Shown: positions 50,817-59,047 of the stretch, piece after piece
Layout: each line of letters opens with the position of its first letter
How positions within the stretch are numbered: position 1 is the first letter of the stretch
NCBI GenBank assembly: GCA_963558655.1
Contig: CAUWHJ010000001.1
Location: 133,752 to 197,751 of the forward strand
Reading direction: 5' to 3'
Source of the DNA: UMGS1590 sp963558655
GTDB lineage: Bacteria > Bacillota > Peptococcia > Peptococcales > Peptococcaceae
Length of the DNA: 64,000 nucleotides
Position numbers and translations under genes: made by a program
Notes under the pieces: generated by a model
The model's input: the letters and a program-made list of their open reading frames with translations, nothing else
Told to the model about the DNA's origin: nothing
Database searches by the model: none

Positions 50817-51850
50817 ATGAACGAAATAGATAAAAAGTCTGGTCAGTCAACGAATGTGAATGAATCCACACAAATAGAAGATGTTTATCAATAAGTGCGT
50901 GGTTATGTCATCAATGCACAGCAGAAGGTTTATAAAGCAGTTAATGCGTACTGGCAGATTGGGAAGGCCGTTTACTAAGCATGTGGTGAGAACGATCGTG
51001 CAGCCTATGGCAAGCAGGTGATTCAGTATCTTTCCAAACAATTGACCGCAGAATTTGGACAGGGTTTTAGCGAGCAGGGATTGAGAAACATGCGGCAGTT
51101 CTATCGCATGTTCCCAATTCGCTCCACAGTGTGGAGCAAATTGAGCTGGTCGCATTACAAATTGCTCATGCGCGTGCAGGATGAAAAAGCGCGAAATTTT
51201 TACACCGAAGAAGCTGCAAAGTCAGGCTGGAGCGTGCGCCAATTGCAGCGACAGATCAACACCATGTACTATCAGAGGCTGCTTGCCAGCCAGGACAAGC
51301 AGAGCGTGGCTGCGGAGATTGAAACGACTGTGTCAAAACCAGAGTATGAAAAGATCGTTAGAGATCCATACGTGCTGGAATTTCTCGATCTGCCGAAGAA
51401 CGAGCATTTCTATGAATCCGATCTTGAGCAGGCGCTCATCGATCATTTGCAAAAGTTCTTGCTCGAACTCGGCAGAGGCTTCTCCTTTGTCGCCCGCCAG
51501 AAACATTTCAACGTCGAAGGCAGGCATTTTTATATCGACCTCGTGTTTTAAACTACATTCTGAAATGTTTTGTCCTCATCGATCTCAAAACAGAAGATCT
51601 CACCCATCAAGACATTGGTCAGATGCAGATGTATGTTAACTACTACACTCGCGAGCAGATGAACGAAGGCGACAACCCACCGATTGGCATTCTGCTTTGT
51701 GCCGATAAGAGCGGCATGTTTGTTAGTTATATCCTGCCGGAAGGCAACACACAGATCTATGCCTCGAAATATATGGCCTACATGCCATCTGAAGAAGAAT
51801 TGAAACGAGAACTGAATCTGGATGATTTTCAAAGATTTGATGCATTCTGA
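50817..51850 (+). pseudogene. Decayed DUF1016/PDDEXK nuclease (YhcG-like)
   Basis: I read a full-length homologue of the DUF1016 nuclease family, broken in three places. The N-terminal part starts at ATG 50817 after CAGGAGG. It is interrupted by TAA at 50892-50894 (after DVYQ) and TAA at 50976-50978 (IGKAVY-stop-ACGENDRAAYG, where homologues usually have Glu). The middle runs intact as YGKQVIQYLSKQLTAEFGQG, RNMRQFY and on to FYIDLVF. Just after that (51548-51552) a one-base loss shifts the frame, and the PDDEXK core continues as LKCFVLIDLKTE, MQMYVNYY and MPSEEELKRELN. Members associate with restriction or defence loci. Confidence 0.88.
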
Positions 51851-52062
51851 TGTAAAAGAAAGAAGAAAATAGTAAAGATGGCGAGAGTATCGTTTTATTT
51901 GCTATGACAGGAGCGTGAGGTGAGGGTGTTTGGTTGTTGGAAGCAAAAATGAGAGAGGTTGAATAGGAGGTGAAGAGCAAGGTTGCAGTGTTACTGTTGA
52001 GAAAAGAATGTTGTGTAGAGTAAAGAACAATCCAGTTGTGAATAGGCGATAAGAGAATCAAA

Positions 52063-52938
52063 ATGAGTATATCTGATGGAGGCTTTATGGTAACGAAAAA
52101 AATAGATTCACAACAACTTAAGGCAGTTTGTGATGTATTGGCAGAAACAAATTTAGGGTATACAAAAACAGAACTTACACGATTGCTTGAGCAAAGTGGG
52201 ATTAAAATCCTTTCTGATGGAAGTTCAAGCAACGCGAATGGTTATGTCTGGGGTTTAAATAAACGGGATTGGTTATATAAATGCTTAGCGTATGAAGTGA
52301 ATAAAAGTCACTCTTTAAAGCGAGTTTATTTATTTTTAGAAAAGGCATTAAATCCAGTTGCCTTTACGGATGAAAAGAATCGAAGTAAATATAGATTTTT
52401 ATTAGAAGGGGTCAACAAAGTACTTGTGTTGGCTGGCCTTGAGATAACAAAAGAAGGTAAGTTGGTCGAAGTGGTGCAGGCAAAAACGCTTGATGAAGTA
52501 GATAGAAGGGTTAACAGTCTGAAAAAGCAATTATATAATAGAGCAATACATAGCGAGGTTCAAAAATATTGTATTGAAGATTATTTGCGGAAAGACTATT
52601 ATGATGCTGTGTTTGAAGCAGCAAAGGGGTTGGCAGAAAGAGTTCGTCAGATTACAGGCTTAGAAACAGATGGTGGAACCTTGTTTCAAACAGCGTTCGC
52701 GAAAAGTGATCCTTACCTGTTTTTTAATAGTATGCAGACGGACAGCGAAAGAAGTGAGTTTACTGGATTAAAAGAGCTATTAGAGGCAATTTTCCATTTG
52801 GTTAGAAATCCTGCAGCACACACTCCAAAAATAAATTGGAAAGTTGATGAATCAAAAGCACTTGATATTTTGACGTTGATTTCTTTTGCACATAAATATT
52901 TAGATGAGTGTCATAAGATGCCAGGTAAGTTTCAGTAA
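52063..52938 (+). CDS. TIGR02391 (Ymh)-family HEPN protein
   Basis: A 291-residue protein (283 from the alternative ATG 52087, which has GGAGG four bases upstream). The N-terminal 60 residues resemble an AbiJ-like small domain. The C-terminal 130 residues match the TIGR02391 pattern: AAKGLAERVRQITGL, then DGGTLFQTAFAKSDPYLFFN, then LKELLEAIFHLVRNPAAHTP. The RNPAAH (about residues 248-253) is the Rx4H motif of HEPN ribonucleases. HEPN proteins cleave RNA in abortive-infection and toxin systems. It sits in an AT-rich island between a decayed nuclease and a retron, tail to tail with the RT gene. A role in defence is inferred from context. Confidence 0.8.
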   Translation: MSISDGGFMVTKKIDSQQLKAVCDVLAETNLGYTKTELTRLLEQSGIKILSDGSSSNANGYVWGLNKRDWLYKCLAYEVNKSHSLKRVYLFLEKALNPVAFTDEKNRSKYRFLLEGVNKVLVLAGLEITKEGKLVEVVQAKTLDEVDRRVNSLKKQLYNRAIHSEVQKYCIEDYLRKDYYDAVFEAAKGLAERVRQITGLETDGGTLFQTAFAKSDPYLFFNSMQTDSERSEFTGLKELLEAIFHLVRNPAAHTPKINWKVDESKALDILTLISFAHKYLDECHKMPGKFQ

Positions 52939-53061
52939 GTTCCCGGTAGGAGTCCTGTATGAAAAAATAAAAATACCGCTCTTGATTTTAATGCGCCACA
53001 ATAGATAAGAGGATCAGATTATTGGAGGTCATGTCACATTACAAGGCGGTATTTTTTGTAT

Positions 53062-54837
53062 TCATTTTCTTGTTAGTAGTGAATATTCATTAATGATGTT
53101 TTTCATTGTATCAAACAGTGGCTTGAAATTAACAAAATTGATTTTTGTATAGTTTTTGAACACATAATTTGAGAAATCGTTTTTTCCAGCTTCTCCTGCT
53201 TTGGTGTTCTTTAAATTGAGAGCCTTATTAAAAATTGTTTCAGGTATATCTTCCTTTAAGAAAAGATCTTCAATAGTACACTCTTTCATTTCTGGATTAG
53301 GTAACGGCAAGGTAAGAAGAATAATATTTGTTTTATATGGAAGCTTTTTAGGTTGAAGAGGAAGATAGCAATCTTTTTTTATATGATCTTTGTTTTCTTC
53401 AGTAATATAAAACTGCTGAATGTTAACGAATTTATGAAGAGGTTTATTTTTAATGTTAATTTCATTGTCAAATAATAATATAATTGGTTGGCTCGGGACA
53501 ACTCCCATTTGTGAGAATTCGTGAAAAAAACAAGGAAATAAATGGGACCATTTTGAGTTGTAATATTTCAGTGGATCGGATTGGTTTGATTGTGGCGGTT
53601 GATAAAATTCGTAGATTTTTCCAAAATCATCTGCGCCTTCATCTTTTGACAAATAGAAAAAATACTGCAGTTGCCGTGTTTTGTTCAAAAAAGAAATATT
53701 AAAAGAAAAGCTGCCGTCATCAAGTTTAGAAATCAATTCAGGATAGTCTAGGTACATATTTTTTAGTGCAGCCTTAATGTATCTAACATCTGTTTTTCCT
53801 TCGGTGATGATCAAAGGTTTTTCATTTTTCATAAAATAGCGATAAAAAAGAAACCGTTGATAGTCTTTTTCATGATTATTGAAAAGTTTAAAATCAGGTT
53901 TGATATCTGTAAATTTAGAAGTAGAAATATTGTTGAATTTGTCAATTTGATTGATGAAAGCGAACCGCCCATTTAATTGATTCACTGTTCCAGGTTGTCC
54001 ATCAATCAGAAATGACCCCGTGCGGTAAAGGGTGTTCGCCATCGCACGGGTTTCTTTATAGTAATGACGATTTATGTTAACCTTATCATTTACGACCAAG
54101 CCTGTTACAATTTGTCTAGAATCTTTATCCTGAAGTCTTGTTTTGTCATGATTGATAGAGAAACCTGCAATTTCGATTATTTTAGAAAGTGAGTTGTAAA
54201 AAATTTCTTTGGATTCGAGAAAATGCTTGTCATTGGTTGAAAACGTGAGATCGTCAGCATATCGAGTGTAATCCAATTTGTGTTTTCTCGCGAGTTTAAG
54301 AATCCTCTGATCTAAGACTTGACAAATGAGATTGGTGATAATTGGTGAGGTTGGGGCTCCTTGAGGAAGTACGGAATGATAGCAAGCGAGTTGTGCAATT
54401 ACAGTTGAAACTTCAGTTGGCAGTAAAAAGTATTTGTTTTTCTCAAAATAACCTTTAACTCGTCCAAAGTGGAATTGATCAAAAAAATCTTGGAGGTCGA
54501 TATTAAAAACATAGCGTTTGTTTTTATGCACCAACGCATTGGTCAGGATACTTTTTCCGGGTTCAAAACCGTGTGAAATAATATTACGTATATTATGTTG
54601 TTCTCTGAATTTTTCCTGGCATCTTAAGAGCTCCAGATATAATTTATATTGAATGCTTTTTAAAAGGCCGGTTGGTGCGTTGATGGTGCGAAAATCTCCA
54701 GATTTTTTAGGGATAGAAAATGAAATACAGTAACTGTCTGGTGTATTGACATATAGAACTTTGTGTAAATCGGCTAGAGAAATACGTAAGAACTGTGCTA
54801 ACTCTTCTTTTGTTTTAATCTCACTAAATGCTTTCAT
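53062..54837 (-). CDS. Retron reverse transcriptase fused to a TOPRIM-like domain
   Basis: A 591-residue protein. Residues 1-320 are a retron RT with the retron-specific NAxxH motif (NALVH, 100-104), FNIDLQDFF (motif A), PQGAPTSPIITNLI (motif 4 region, about 158-171), YADD (193-196) and the region-Y VTG motif (244-246). From about residue 340 a second domain begins with PLIITEGKTDVRYIKAALKN, the N-terminal Glu motif of TOPRIM domains (E346). IILLFDNEINI follows at about 452-462, where DNE replaces the usual DxD. Length and architecture fit single-protein type I-C retrons such as Ec67/Eco2. ATG 54837 has AAAGGTGAT upstream; the longer frame to 54876 runs into the RNA gene. The retron RNA lies just upstream. 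Confidence 0.93.
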   Translation of the reverse strand: MKAFSEIKTKEELAQFLRISLADLHKVLYVNTPDSYCISFSIPKKSGDFRTINAPTGLLKSIQYKLYLELLRCQEKFREQHNIRNIISHGFEPGKSILTNALVHKNKRYVFNIDLQDFFDQFHFGRVKGYFEKNKYFLLPTEVSTVIAQLACYHSVLPQGAPTSPIITNLICQVLDQRILKLARKHKLDYTRYADDLTFSTNDKHFLESKEIFYNSLSKIIEIAGFSINHDKTRLQDKDSRQIVTGLVVNDKVNINRHYYKETRAMANTLYRTGSFLIDGQPGTVNQLNGRFAFINQIDKFNNISTSKFTDIKPDFKLFNNHEKDYQRFLFYRYFMKNEKPLIITEGKTDVRYIKAALKNMYLDYPELISKLDDGSFSFNISFLNKTRQLQYFFYLSKDEGADDFGKIYEFYQPPQSNQSDPLKYYNSKWSHLFPCFFHEFSQMGVVPSQPIILLFDNEINIKNKPLHKFVNIQQFYITEENKDHIKKDCYLPLQPKKLPYKTNIILLTLPLPNPEMKECTIEDLFLKEDIPETIFNKALNLKNTKAGEAGKNDFSNYVFKNYTKINFVNFKPLFDTMKNIINEYSLLTRK

Positions 54838-54855
54838 AAGATCACCTTTAAAAAG

Positions 54856-55011
54856 AAAGAGCGCATGGCAACTCATTGAATTGTTCGTGCTCTGATAGAG
54901 CTATTAAAAAGACTGTTTAAAGAATATAAAGGATATGAAAAGAAAATACATCTCTCTACCCTTGTTATCAATACTTGCGAAACACAAGTAGAAAATCTTG
55001 CCATGCGCTTA
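54856..55011 (-). ncRNA. Retron msr-msd RNA
   Basis: On the minus strand the segment opens with a1, AGCGCATGGCAA (plus 54998-55009), and closes with the exact complement a2, TTGCCATGCGCT (plus 54860-54871), 22 bases before the RT start. After a1 come GATTTT and a hairpin TACTTG-TGTTTCG-CAAGTA, the msr stem-loop. This resembles, from memory, the corresponding Ec67 region with its TTGTG..TCGCAA loop. A G just after a1 is the expected branch nucleotide. The msd part is AT-rich with a GGTAGAG/CTCTATC outer stem and a GCTCT-ATC-AGAGC hairpin. The reverse transcript would be templated from just 5' of a2. Confidence 0.85.
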
Positions 55012-55017
55012 AATAAA

Positions 55018-55046
55018 ATTATATACCAAGCGTATAAGTTGGACAA
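55018..55046 (-). promoter_or_regulatory. Retron promoter
   Basis: Minus strand TTGTCC (55041-55046), 17-base spacer, TATAAT (55018-55023). Predicted start of transcription is about 55011, exactly at the beginning of the msr a1 arm. Confidence 0.75.
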
Positions 55047-55482
55047 GACTTCACGTAGATAAAAGCAACGTAATGGTTTCAAGTATTGAATAAGAGTTGG
55101 TTACACCAATTTAAGTACGAGAAGTAGAGAAACATCTTGGTGTGGGAAATTTATATTTGTCTCGTTAATGCTAAATATGAGGAAGTCATTTTATGAAGTG
55201 AAACAATATTAACCGGTAAGACAATAACAATGAAAGAGTTGGATAAATAGATTTGTCGATTAGAGATGATCAATAATATTATTCAGATGAAAATACTAGC
55301 AGATGTGTGACTATATTGTCACTATCTAGCGAAGAAAAGCTAAAATGAGAAGAATCTTTTGATGCTGTTAGAAAGTTGATTTGAGTACCGCCTATCATTA
55401 AAATGATGGGTGGCACTTTTTATATTTATGAGAAAAGAAGCGTATAATAGAGAAAATCCCAACTCATTGGAGGAATCTTACC
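55047..55482. other. AT-rich intergenic region
   Basis: No coding frame looks real. One imperfect 15-bp hairpin with TTTTTAT (about 55386-55425, plus strand) is an orphan terminator with no gene before it. TATAAT near 55442 may be the promoter of the former recombinase. Confidence 0.55.
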
Positions 55483-56324
55483 ATGACACCTATCATCGTT
55501 TCGGACCAGCTTGACGATTTTGCTGCTTGGCTTTAGCAAGAAGACCACAGCCCGGGTACCATCGAAGGGTATCTGCGCCATGTGCGCGCCTTTGCCAAGT
55601 GGCTGGCGGGTCGAACGATCAGCAAATCTTTAGTGATTGAATGGAGAGATACTCTGCAAAACCTGGGTTATGCAGCCATTACCATCAACAATATATTGGC
55701 AACCCTACACAGCTATTTTAGGTTCGCCGGTGTGAATGACTACCGCGTTAAATATTTGCGTGTGCAGCGCATGCTTTTTCGCAGCAAAGAGCGCGAACTT
55801 ACGCTCTGGGAATATCGGAAACTCATTGCGACCGCACGCAGTAGTGGGCAAAACGTGCTGGCGCTCATGATGGAAACGCTTTGTGCCACCAGAATTCGTG
55901 TTTTCGAACTGGCTTATATTACTACCGATGCTGTCAAATGTGGGCGAGCTGATATTTCCTTTAAAGGAAAAATACGCACCATTGTCCTTCCGGAAAAACT
56001 TCGCAGGCGTTTGCTCAATTATATACGCGCAAATAAAATTACCCACGGACAAGTTTTCTTAACCGTGAGCCATGCTGCCATCGTGCGTCAAAATATATGG
56101 GCAAAAATGAAACGCCTGGCAAAAATGGCAGGCGTTTTATCAAGCAAAGTTTTTCCACATAATTTGCGTCATCTTTTTGCGCTGCGTTACTATTAAAAAC
56201 ACACGACATTGCTTAGCTGACCGACCTACTCGGTCACAGCAGCATTGAAACCACACGCATCTATCTTGCCGTTTCCGGCAATCATTGTGCAAAAGAACTT
56301 GATCAATTTGGCCTAGTGTGCTGA
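55483..56324 (+). pseudogene. Decayed tyrosine recombinase (XerC/D-like)
   Basis: ATG 55483 follows GGAGG. TAG at 55534-55536 interrupts the N-terminal SAM-like domain (FAAWL-stop-QEDHSPGTIEGYL). The frame then reads well through YFRFAGVN, catalytic-domain ETLCATRIRVFELA (with the first catalytic Arg) and HNLRHLFALRYY (HxxR). A frameshift near 56190 follows. The remaining core continues in another frame as HDIA-stop-LTDLLGHSSIETTRIYL, with the last catalytic His and Tyr, and ends at 56324. At least three lesions make it inactive. Base composition is that of the core genome, unlike the AT-rich retron. Confidence 0.88.
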
Positions 56325-56387
56325 TAAAATCAACATTTTGGAAGGGAGGAAGATACACTGCTGCTGTTTTTTTCACTGAGCATAATC

Positions 56388-56418
56388 AAAACCACCCGTT
56401 CAACGGGTGGTTTTGATT
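56388..56418. terminator. Bidirectional-looking terminator
   Basis: Stem AAAACCACCCGTT/AACGGGTGGTTTT with a minimal CA loop; T-rich on both flanks. Confidence 0.7.
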
Positions 56419-56509
56419 GTTCATGCAAAAAAATCTAAAAGGTTGGTGGAAGGCGGCGTTAGATGTAAGCAAGGGCGTTTATAAAAATGGAACGTCGCCT
56501 GGATATTGT

Positions 56510-57046
56510 TTATGATTGTTCATTGAGGAGGGCGCGGGCGGTATCTTCCATGCGGGTGCTGGTGCGCATGCTGCGCTGTTGTAAGAAGCGATGGGCTTCT
56601 GGTTCGGTCATGCCGTAGCGTTGCATGAGCAGGGCTTTGGCTTTGTCGACGAGGAGACGTGCAATGTCGTTTCGTTTAGGGACGCTGCGGGAGGTGTTGT
56701 GTGCGTCGAGTTGTAGGAGCATGGTGACAGCACCGATGAGTTCGGCACCACGCACGGGCAGGGGCATGGTGAAGATGTTGTCGCGTTCGCAGAGTGATAG
56801 TTGGTTGCCTTTTGCGAGAACGAGCAGGAAGGCTTGGCCGTTTAGGCGGTCGGCAAGTTCGCAGGCGGTCATATCGCGCAATTTGAAAGAGCAGATGATG
56901 ATGCCGCCGCCCATTTCTTTGATGATACGAATGACTTCGGCACCGTTTTGGCAGTGCTGCCGCACGGTGATGCCGCGATGAACCAGGGCTTGCGTTACGG
57001 TTCGTGCGTGTTCATCGTTCCTTAAGGCTATGATGGTACGATTCAT
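56510..57046 (-). CDS. ANTAR-domain RNA-binding antiterminator
   Basis: A 178-residue protein. The first 110 residues are a degenerate receiver-like domain (RTIIALRNDEHARTVTQAL, no clear phospho-Asp pocket). The last 60 are an ANTAR domain: VDKAKALLMQRYGMTEPEAH, then FLQQRSMRTSTRMEDTA. ANTAR proteins bind paired hexaloop RNA hairpins and prevent termination. It lies 37 bases downstream of glnA in the same direction, and glnA has a leader terminator. The likely job is antitermination of glnA, responding to nitrogen status. Confidence 0.9.
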   Translation of the reverse strand: MNRTIIALRNDEHARTVTQALVHRGITVRQHCQNGAEVIRIIKEMGGGIIICSFKLRDMTACELADRLNGQAFLLVLAKGNQLSLCERDNIFTMPLPVRGAELIGAVTMLLQLDAHNTSRSVPKRNDIARLLVDKAKALLMQRYGMTEPEAHRFLQQRSMRTSTRMEDTARALLNEQS

Positions 57047-57082
57047 GGTAGGCCCTCCCTTTTAGATGCGTGCGGTTGTCGA

Positions 57083-58414
57083 TCAGTACATGACCATGTA
57101 TTGATCGATTTCCCATTGTGTGACCTGGGTGCGGTAGGTGTCCCATTCGTGGTGTTTGCCAGCGAGAAAACTTTTGTAGGCGTGTGGGCCAAGGGTGTCT
57201 TGAATGAGTGGGTCGGCATTCATGTATTCCAGCGCTTCTCGGAGGGTGCCAGGGAGGTTGTCAATGCCGTTTTCGGCACGGGCTTGAGCGTTCATGGAGA
57301 AGATGTTTTCAGTGACTTCTTCTGGTGGCACGAGGCCGCGTTCGATGCCGTCTAAACCTGCGGTCAGGCAAACGGCCAGTGCCAGGTAAGGGTTGCAGGA
57401 TGGGTCTGGGGAGCGCAGCTCGACACGGGTGCTTTGGCCGCGTGCTGCGGGGATGCGGATGAGGGCAGAGCGGTTGGAGGCTGACCATGCGAGGTAAACC
57501 GGTGCTTCATAGCCGGGAACGAGGCGTTTGTAGGAATTGACCAGTGGATTGGTGATGGCAGTGAAGGCTTTGGCGTGTGTCAAAAGTCCTGCGATAAAGC
57601 TGTAAGCTTCGCGGGAGAGTTTGCGTTCGCCGTTTTCAGCGAAGAAGATGTTTTTGCCATCTTTGAAGAGGGACATATTGGTGTGCATGCCGGAACCGTT
57701 CATGCCGAAGATGGGTTTTGGCATGAAGGTGGCGTGGAGACCGCCCTGCTGTGCGATGGTTTTCACTGCCTGCTTGAAGGTCATGATGTTGTCGGCGGCT
57801 GTGAGTGCGTCGGCGTATTTGAAGTCGATTTCATGCTGTCCGGCGGCGACTTCGTGGTGAGAGGCTTCGATTTCAAATCCTAGTTGTTCCAGTGCTATGC
57901 AGATTTCGCGGCGGGTTACTTCGCCATGATCGAGTGGTGCCAGGTCAAAGTAACCGGCTTCGTCATTGGTTTGGGTGGTTGGGCGACCGTTTTCATCGGT
58001 ATCGAAAAGGAAAAATTCACATTCCGGCCCAACGTTGAAAGTGTAACCTAGTTTGGCGGCTTTATCGAGTGCTGCTTTTAAGACATGGCGAGGATCGCCG
58101 ATGAATGGGGTGCCATCTGGATTATAGACATCGCAGATGAGGCGAGCAACGCGCTCATGCTGTGGGCGCCAAGGGAGAATGGCGAAGGTGTTAAGATCTG
58201 GATGCAGGTATTGGTCGGATTCATGGATGCGGGTGAAGCCTTCGATGGAACTGCCGTCAATCATGATTTGGTTGTCGAGCGCTTTTTCTATTTGAGCGGA
58301 GGTAATGGCGACATTTTTCATTTGCCCAAAGATATCGGTGAATTGCATGCGAATAAATTCGACGTCTTCTTCTTTAACAAGGCGGAGTATGTCTTCACGC
58401 GTATATTTATGCAT
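57083..58414 (-). CDS. glnA: Glutamine synthetase, type I
   Basis: A 443-residue GSI-alpha enzyme. Motifs in order are MIDGSSIEGFTRIHESDQYL, GPECEFFLFD (metal Glu), EVAAGQHEIDFKY, KPIFGMNGSGMHTNMS (ATP region), NPLVNSYKRLVPGYEAP and ARGQSTRVELRSPDPSCNPY. It lacks the GSI-beta adenylylation segment, as in Firmicutes. It makes glutamine from glutamate and ammonia. ATG 58414 is preceded by AAAGGAG. The transcript begins with a terminator hairpin. Confidence 0.96.
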   Translation of the reverse strand: MHKYTREDILRLVKEEDVEFIRMQFTDIFGQMKNVAITSAQIEKALDNQIMIDGSSIEGFTRIHESDQYLHPDLNTFAILPWRPQHERVARLICDVYNPDGTPFIGDPRHVLKAALDKAAKLGYTFNVGPECEFFLFDTDENGRPTTQTNDEAGYFDLAPLDHGEVTRREICIALEQLGFEIEASHHEVAAGQHEIDFKYADALTAADNIMTFKQAVKTIAQQGGLHATFMPKPIFGMNGSGMHTNMSLFKDGKNIFFAENGERKLSREAYSFIAGLLTHAKAFTAITNPLVNSYKRLVPGYEAPVYLAWSASNRSALIRIPAARGQSTRVELRSPDPSCNPYLALAVCLTAGLDGIERGLVPPEEVTENIFSMNAQARAENGIDNLPGTLREALEYMNADPLIQDTLGPHAYKSFLAGKHHEWDTYRTQVTQWEIDQYMVMY

Positions 58415-58450
58415 AGTGGGTCTCCTTTTCTGAAATTCATTGCGATGGGA

Positions 58451-58497
58451 AATAAAAAAGAGCAAGGGTTATCCGTTGTTCGGAACACCCTTGCTCT
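58451..58497 (-). terminator. glnA leader attenuator
   Basis: Starting within a few bases of the predicted transcription start, AGAGCAAGGGT/ACCCTTGCTCT (perfect 11-bp stem), with a TCCG/CGGA hairpin in its loop, is followed by TTTTTTA and then the glnA ribosome binding site. Without antitermination, transcription would stop before glnA. Confidence 0.85.
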
Positions 58498-58507
58498 CGA
58501 TGGTGCT

Positions 58508-58537
58508 ATTATAGCGCGGAATAAAAATAAATGTCAA
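58508..58537 (-). promoter_or_regulatory. glnA promoter
   Basis: Minus strand TTGACA (58532-58537), 18-base spacer, TATAAT (58508-58513). Confidence 0.85.
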
Positions 58538-58593
58538 TGCAAATTGTTAATGTCGCAATATTTGATTTTCTGGTGCGTGTATGGGGGATATGG

Positions 58594-58599
58594 TATAAT
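58594..58599 (+). promoter_or_regulatory. Extended -10 promoter for the nuclease operon
   Basis: TGGTATAAT (58591-58599) with the TGn extension; no good -35. Divergent from glnA. Confidence 0.55.
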
Positions 58600-58636
58600 G
58601 GGCACATTCACGATTGTTAGAAGAAGGGAGCAGAAT

Positions 58637-59047
58637 ATGGATATTATCGTCTGTTTGGATGACCGTGGTGGCATGAGCTTTAACCAACGCCGTCAAAGTC
58701 GTGACCGCACCATTATTGAAGATATTTGCCGCATGGTGGGGGAGCGTCCGTTGTGGATGGATGCACGTTCTCAGGCGCTTTTTGCAGGAACGCTGTGTGC
58801 AGCGAATGTGCATGCATCACCGGTGTTTCTTGCGGAAGCACCGGAGCACGCCGTTTGTTTTGTGGAGGATGCGGCACTTGCGCCTTATGTTGAACGCATT
58901 GAACGGCTGGTTGTGTATTGGTGGAACCGGCATTATCCGGCCGATGTGTATTTTGACCTTGCGCTGGATCATTGGCGGCTTATTGGCAGGGAAGAGTGGC
59001 CGGGGTTTTCGCATGAGCGAATTACAAAGGAGGAATATTGTCGATGA
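58637..59047 (+). CDS. Conserved hypothetical protein
   Basis: A 136-residue soluble protein, MDIIVCLDDRGGMSFNQRRQ at the N-terminus. The opening, with an Asp/Gly turn and NxRRQSxD, is of a type I have seen in Clostridia beside secreted nucleases, but I cannot name a function. GGGAGC precedes the ATG. Its stop overlaps the ATG of the nuclease gene. Confidence 0.7.
   Translation: MDIIVCLDDRGGMSFNQRRQSRDRTIIEDICRMVGERPLWMDARSQALFAGTLCAANVHASPVFLAEAPEHAVCFVEDAALAPYVERIERLVVYWWNRHYPADVYFDLALDHWRLIGREEWPGFSHERITKEEYCR

Noticed and set aside
53062..54837. Group II intron maturase or diversity-generating retroelement RT
   Set aside because: No maturase or endonuclease domain, no intron domain V-like hairpin, no template/variable repeat pair noticed, while NAxxH and VTG motifs and a1/a2 arms are retron-specific.
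54873..55082. Small frame across the retron RNA
   Set aside because: Covers exactly the msr-msd and its promoter; no ribosome binding site. The a1/a2 structure explains the region better.
50817..56324. Stop-codon reassignment or read-through to explain in-frame TAA and TAG codons
   Set aside because: Both affected genes also have frameshifts, and intact neighbouring genes use TAA, TAG and TGA as ordinary stops.
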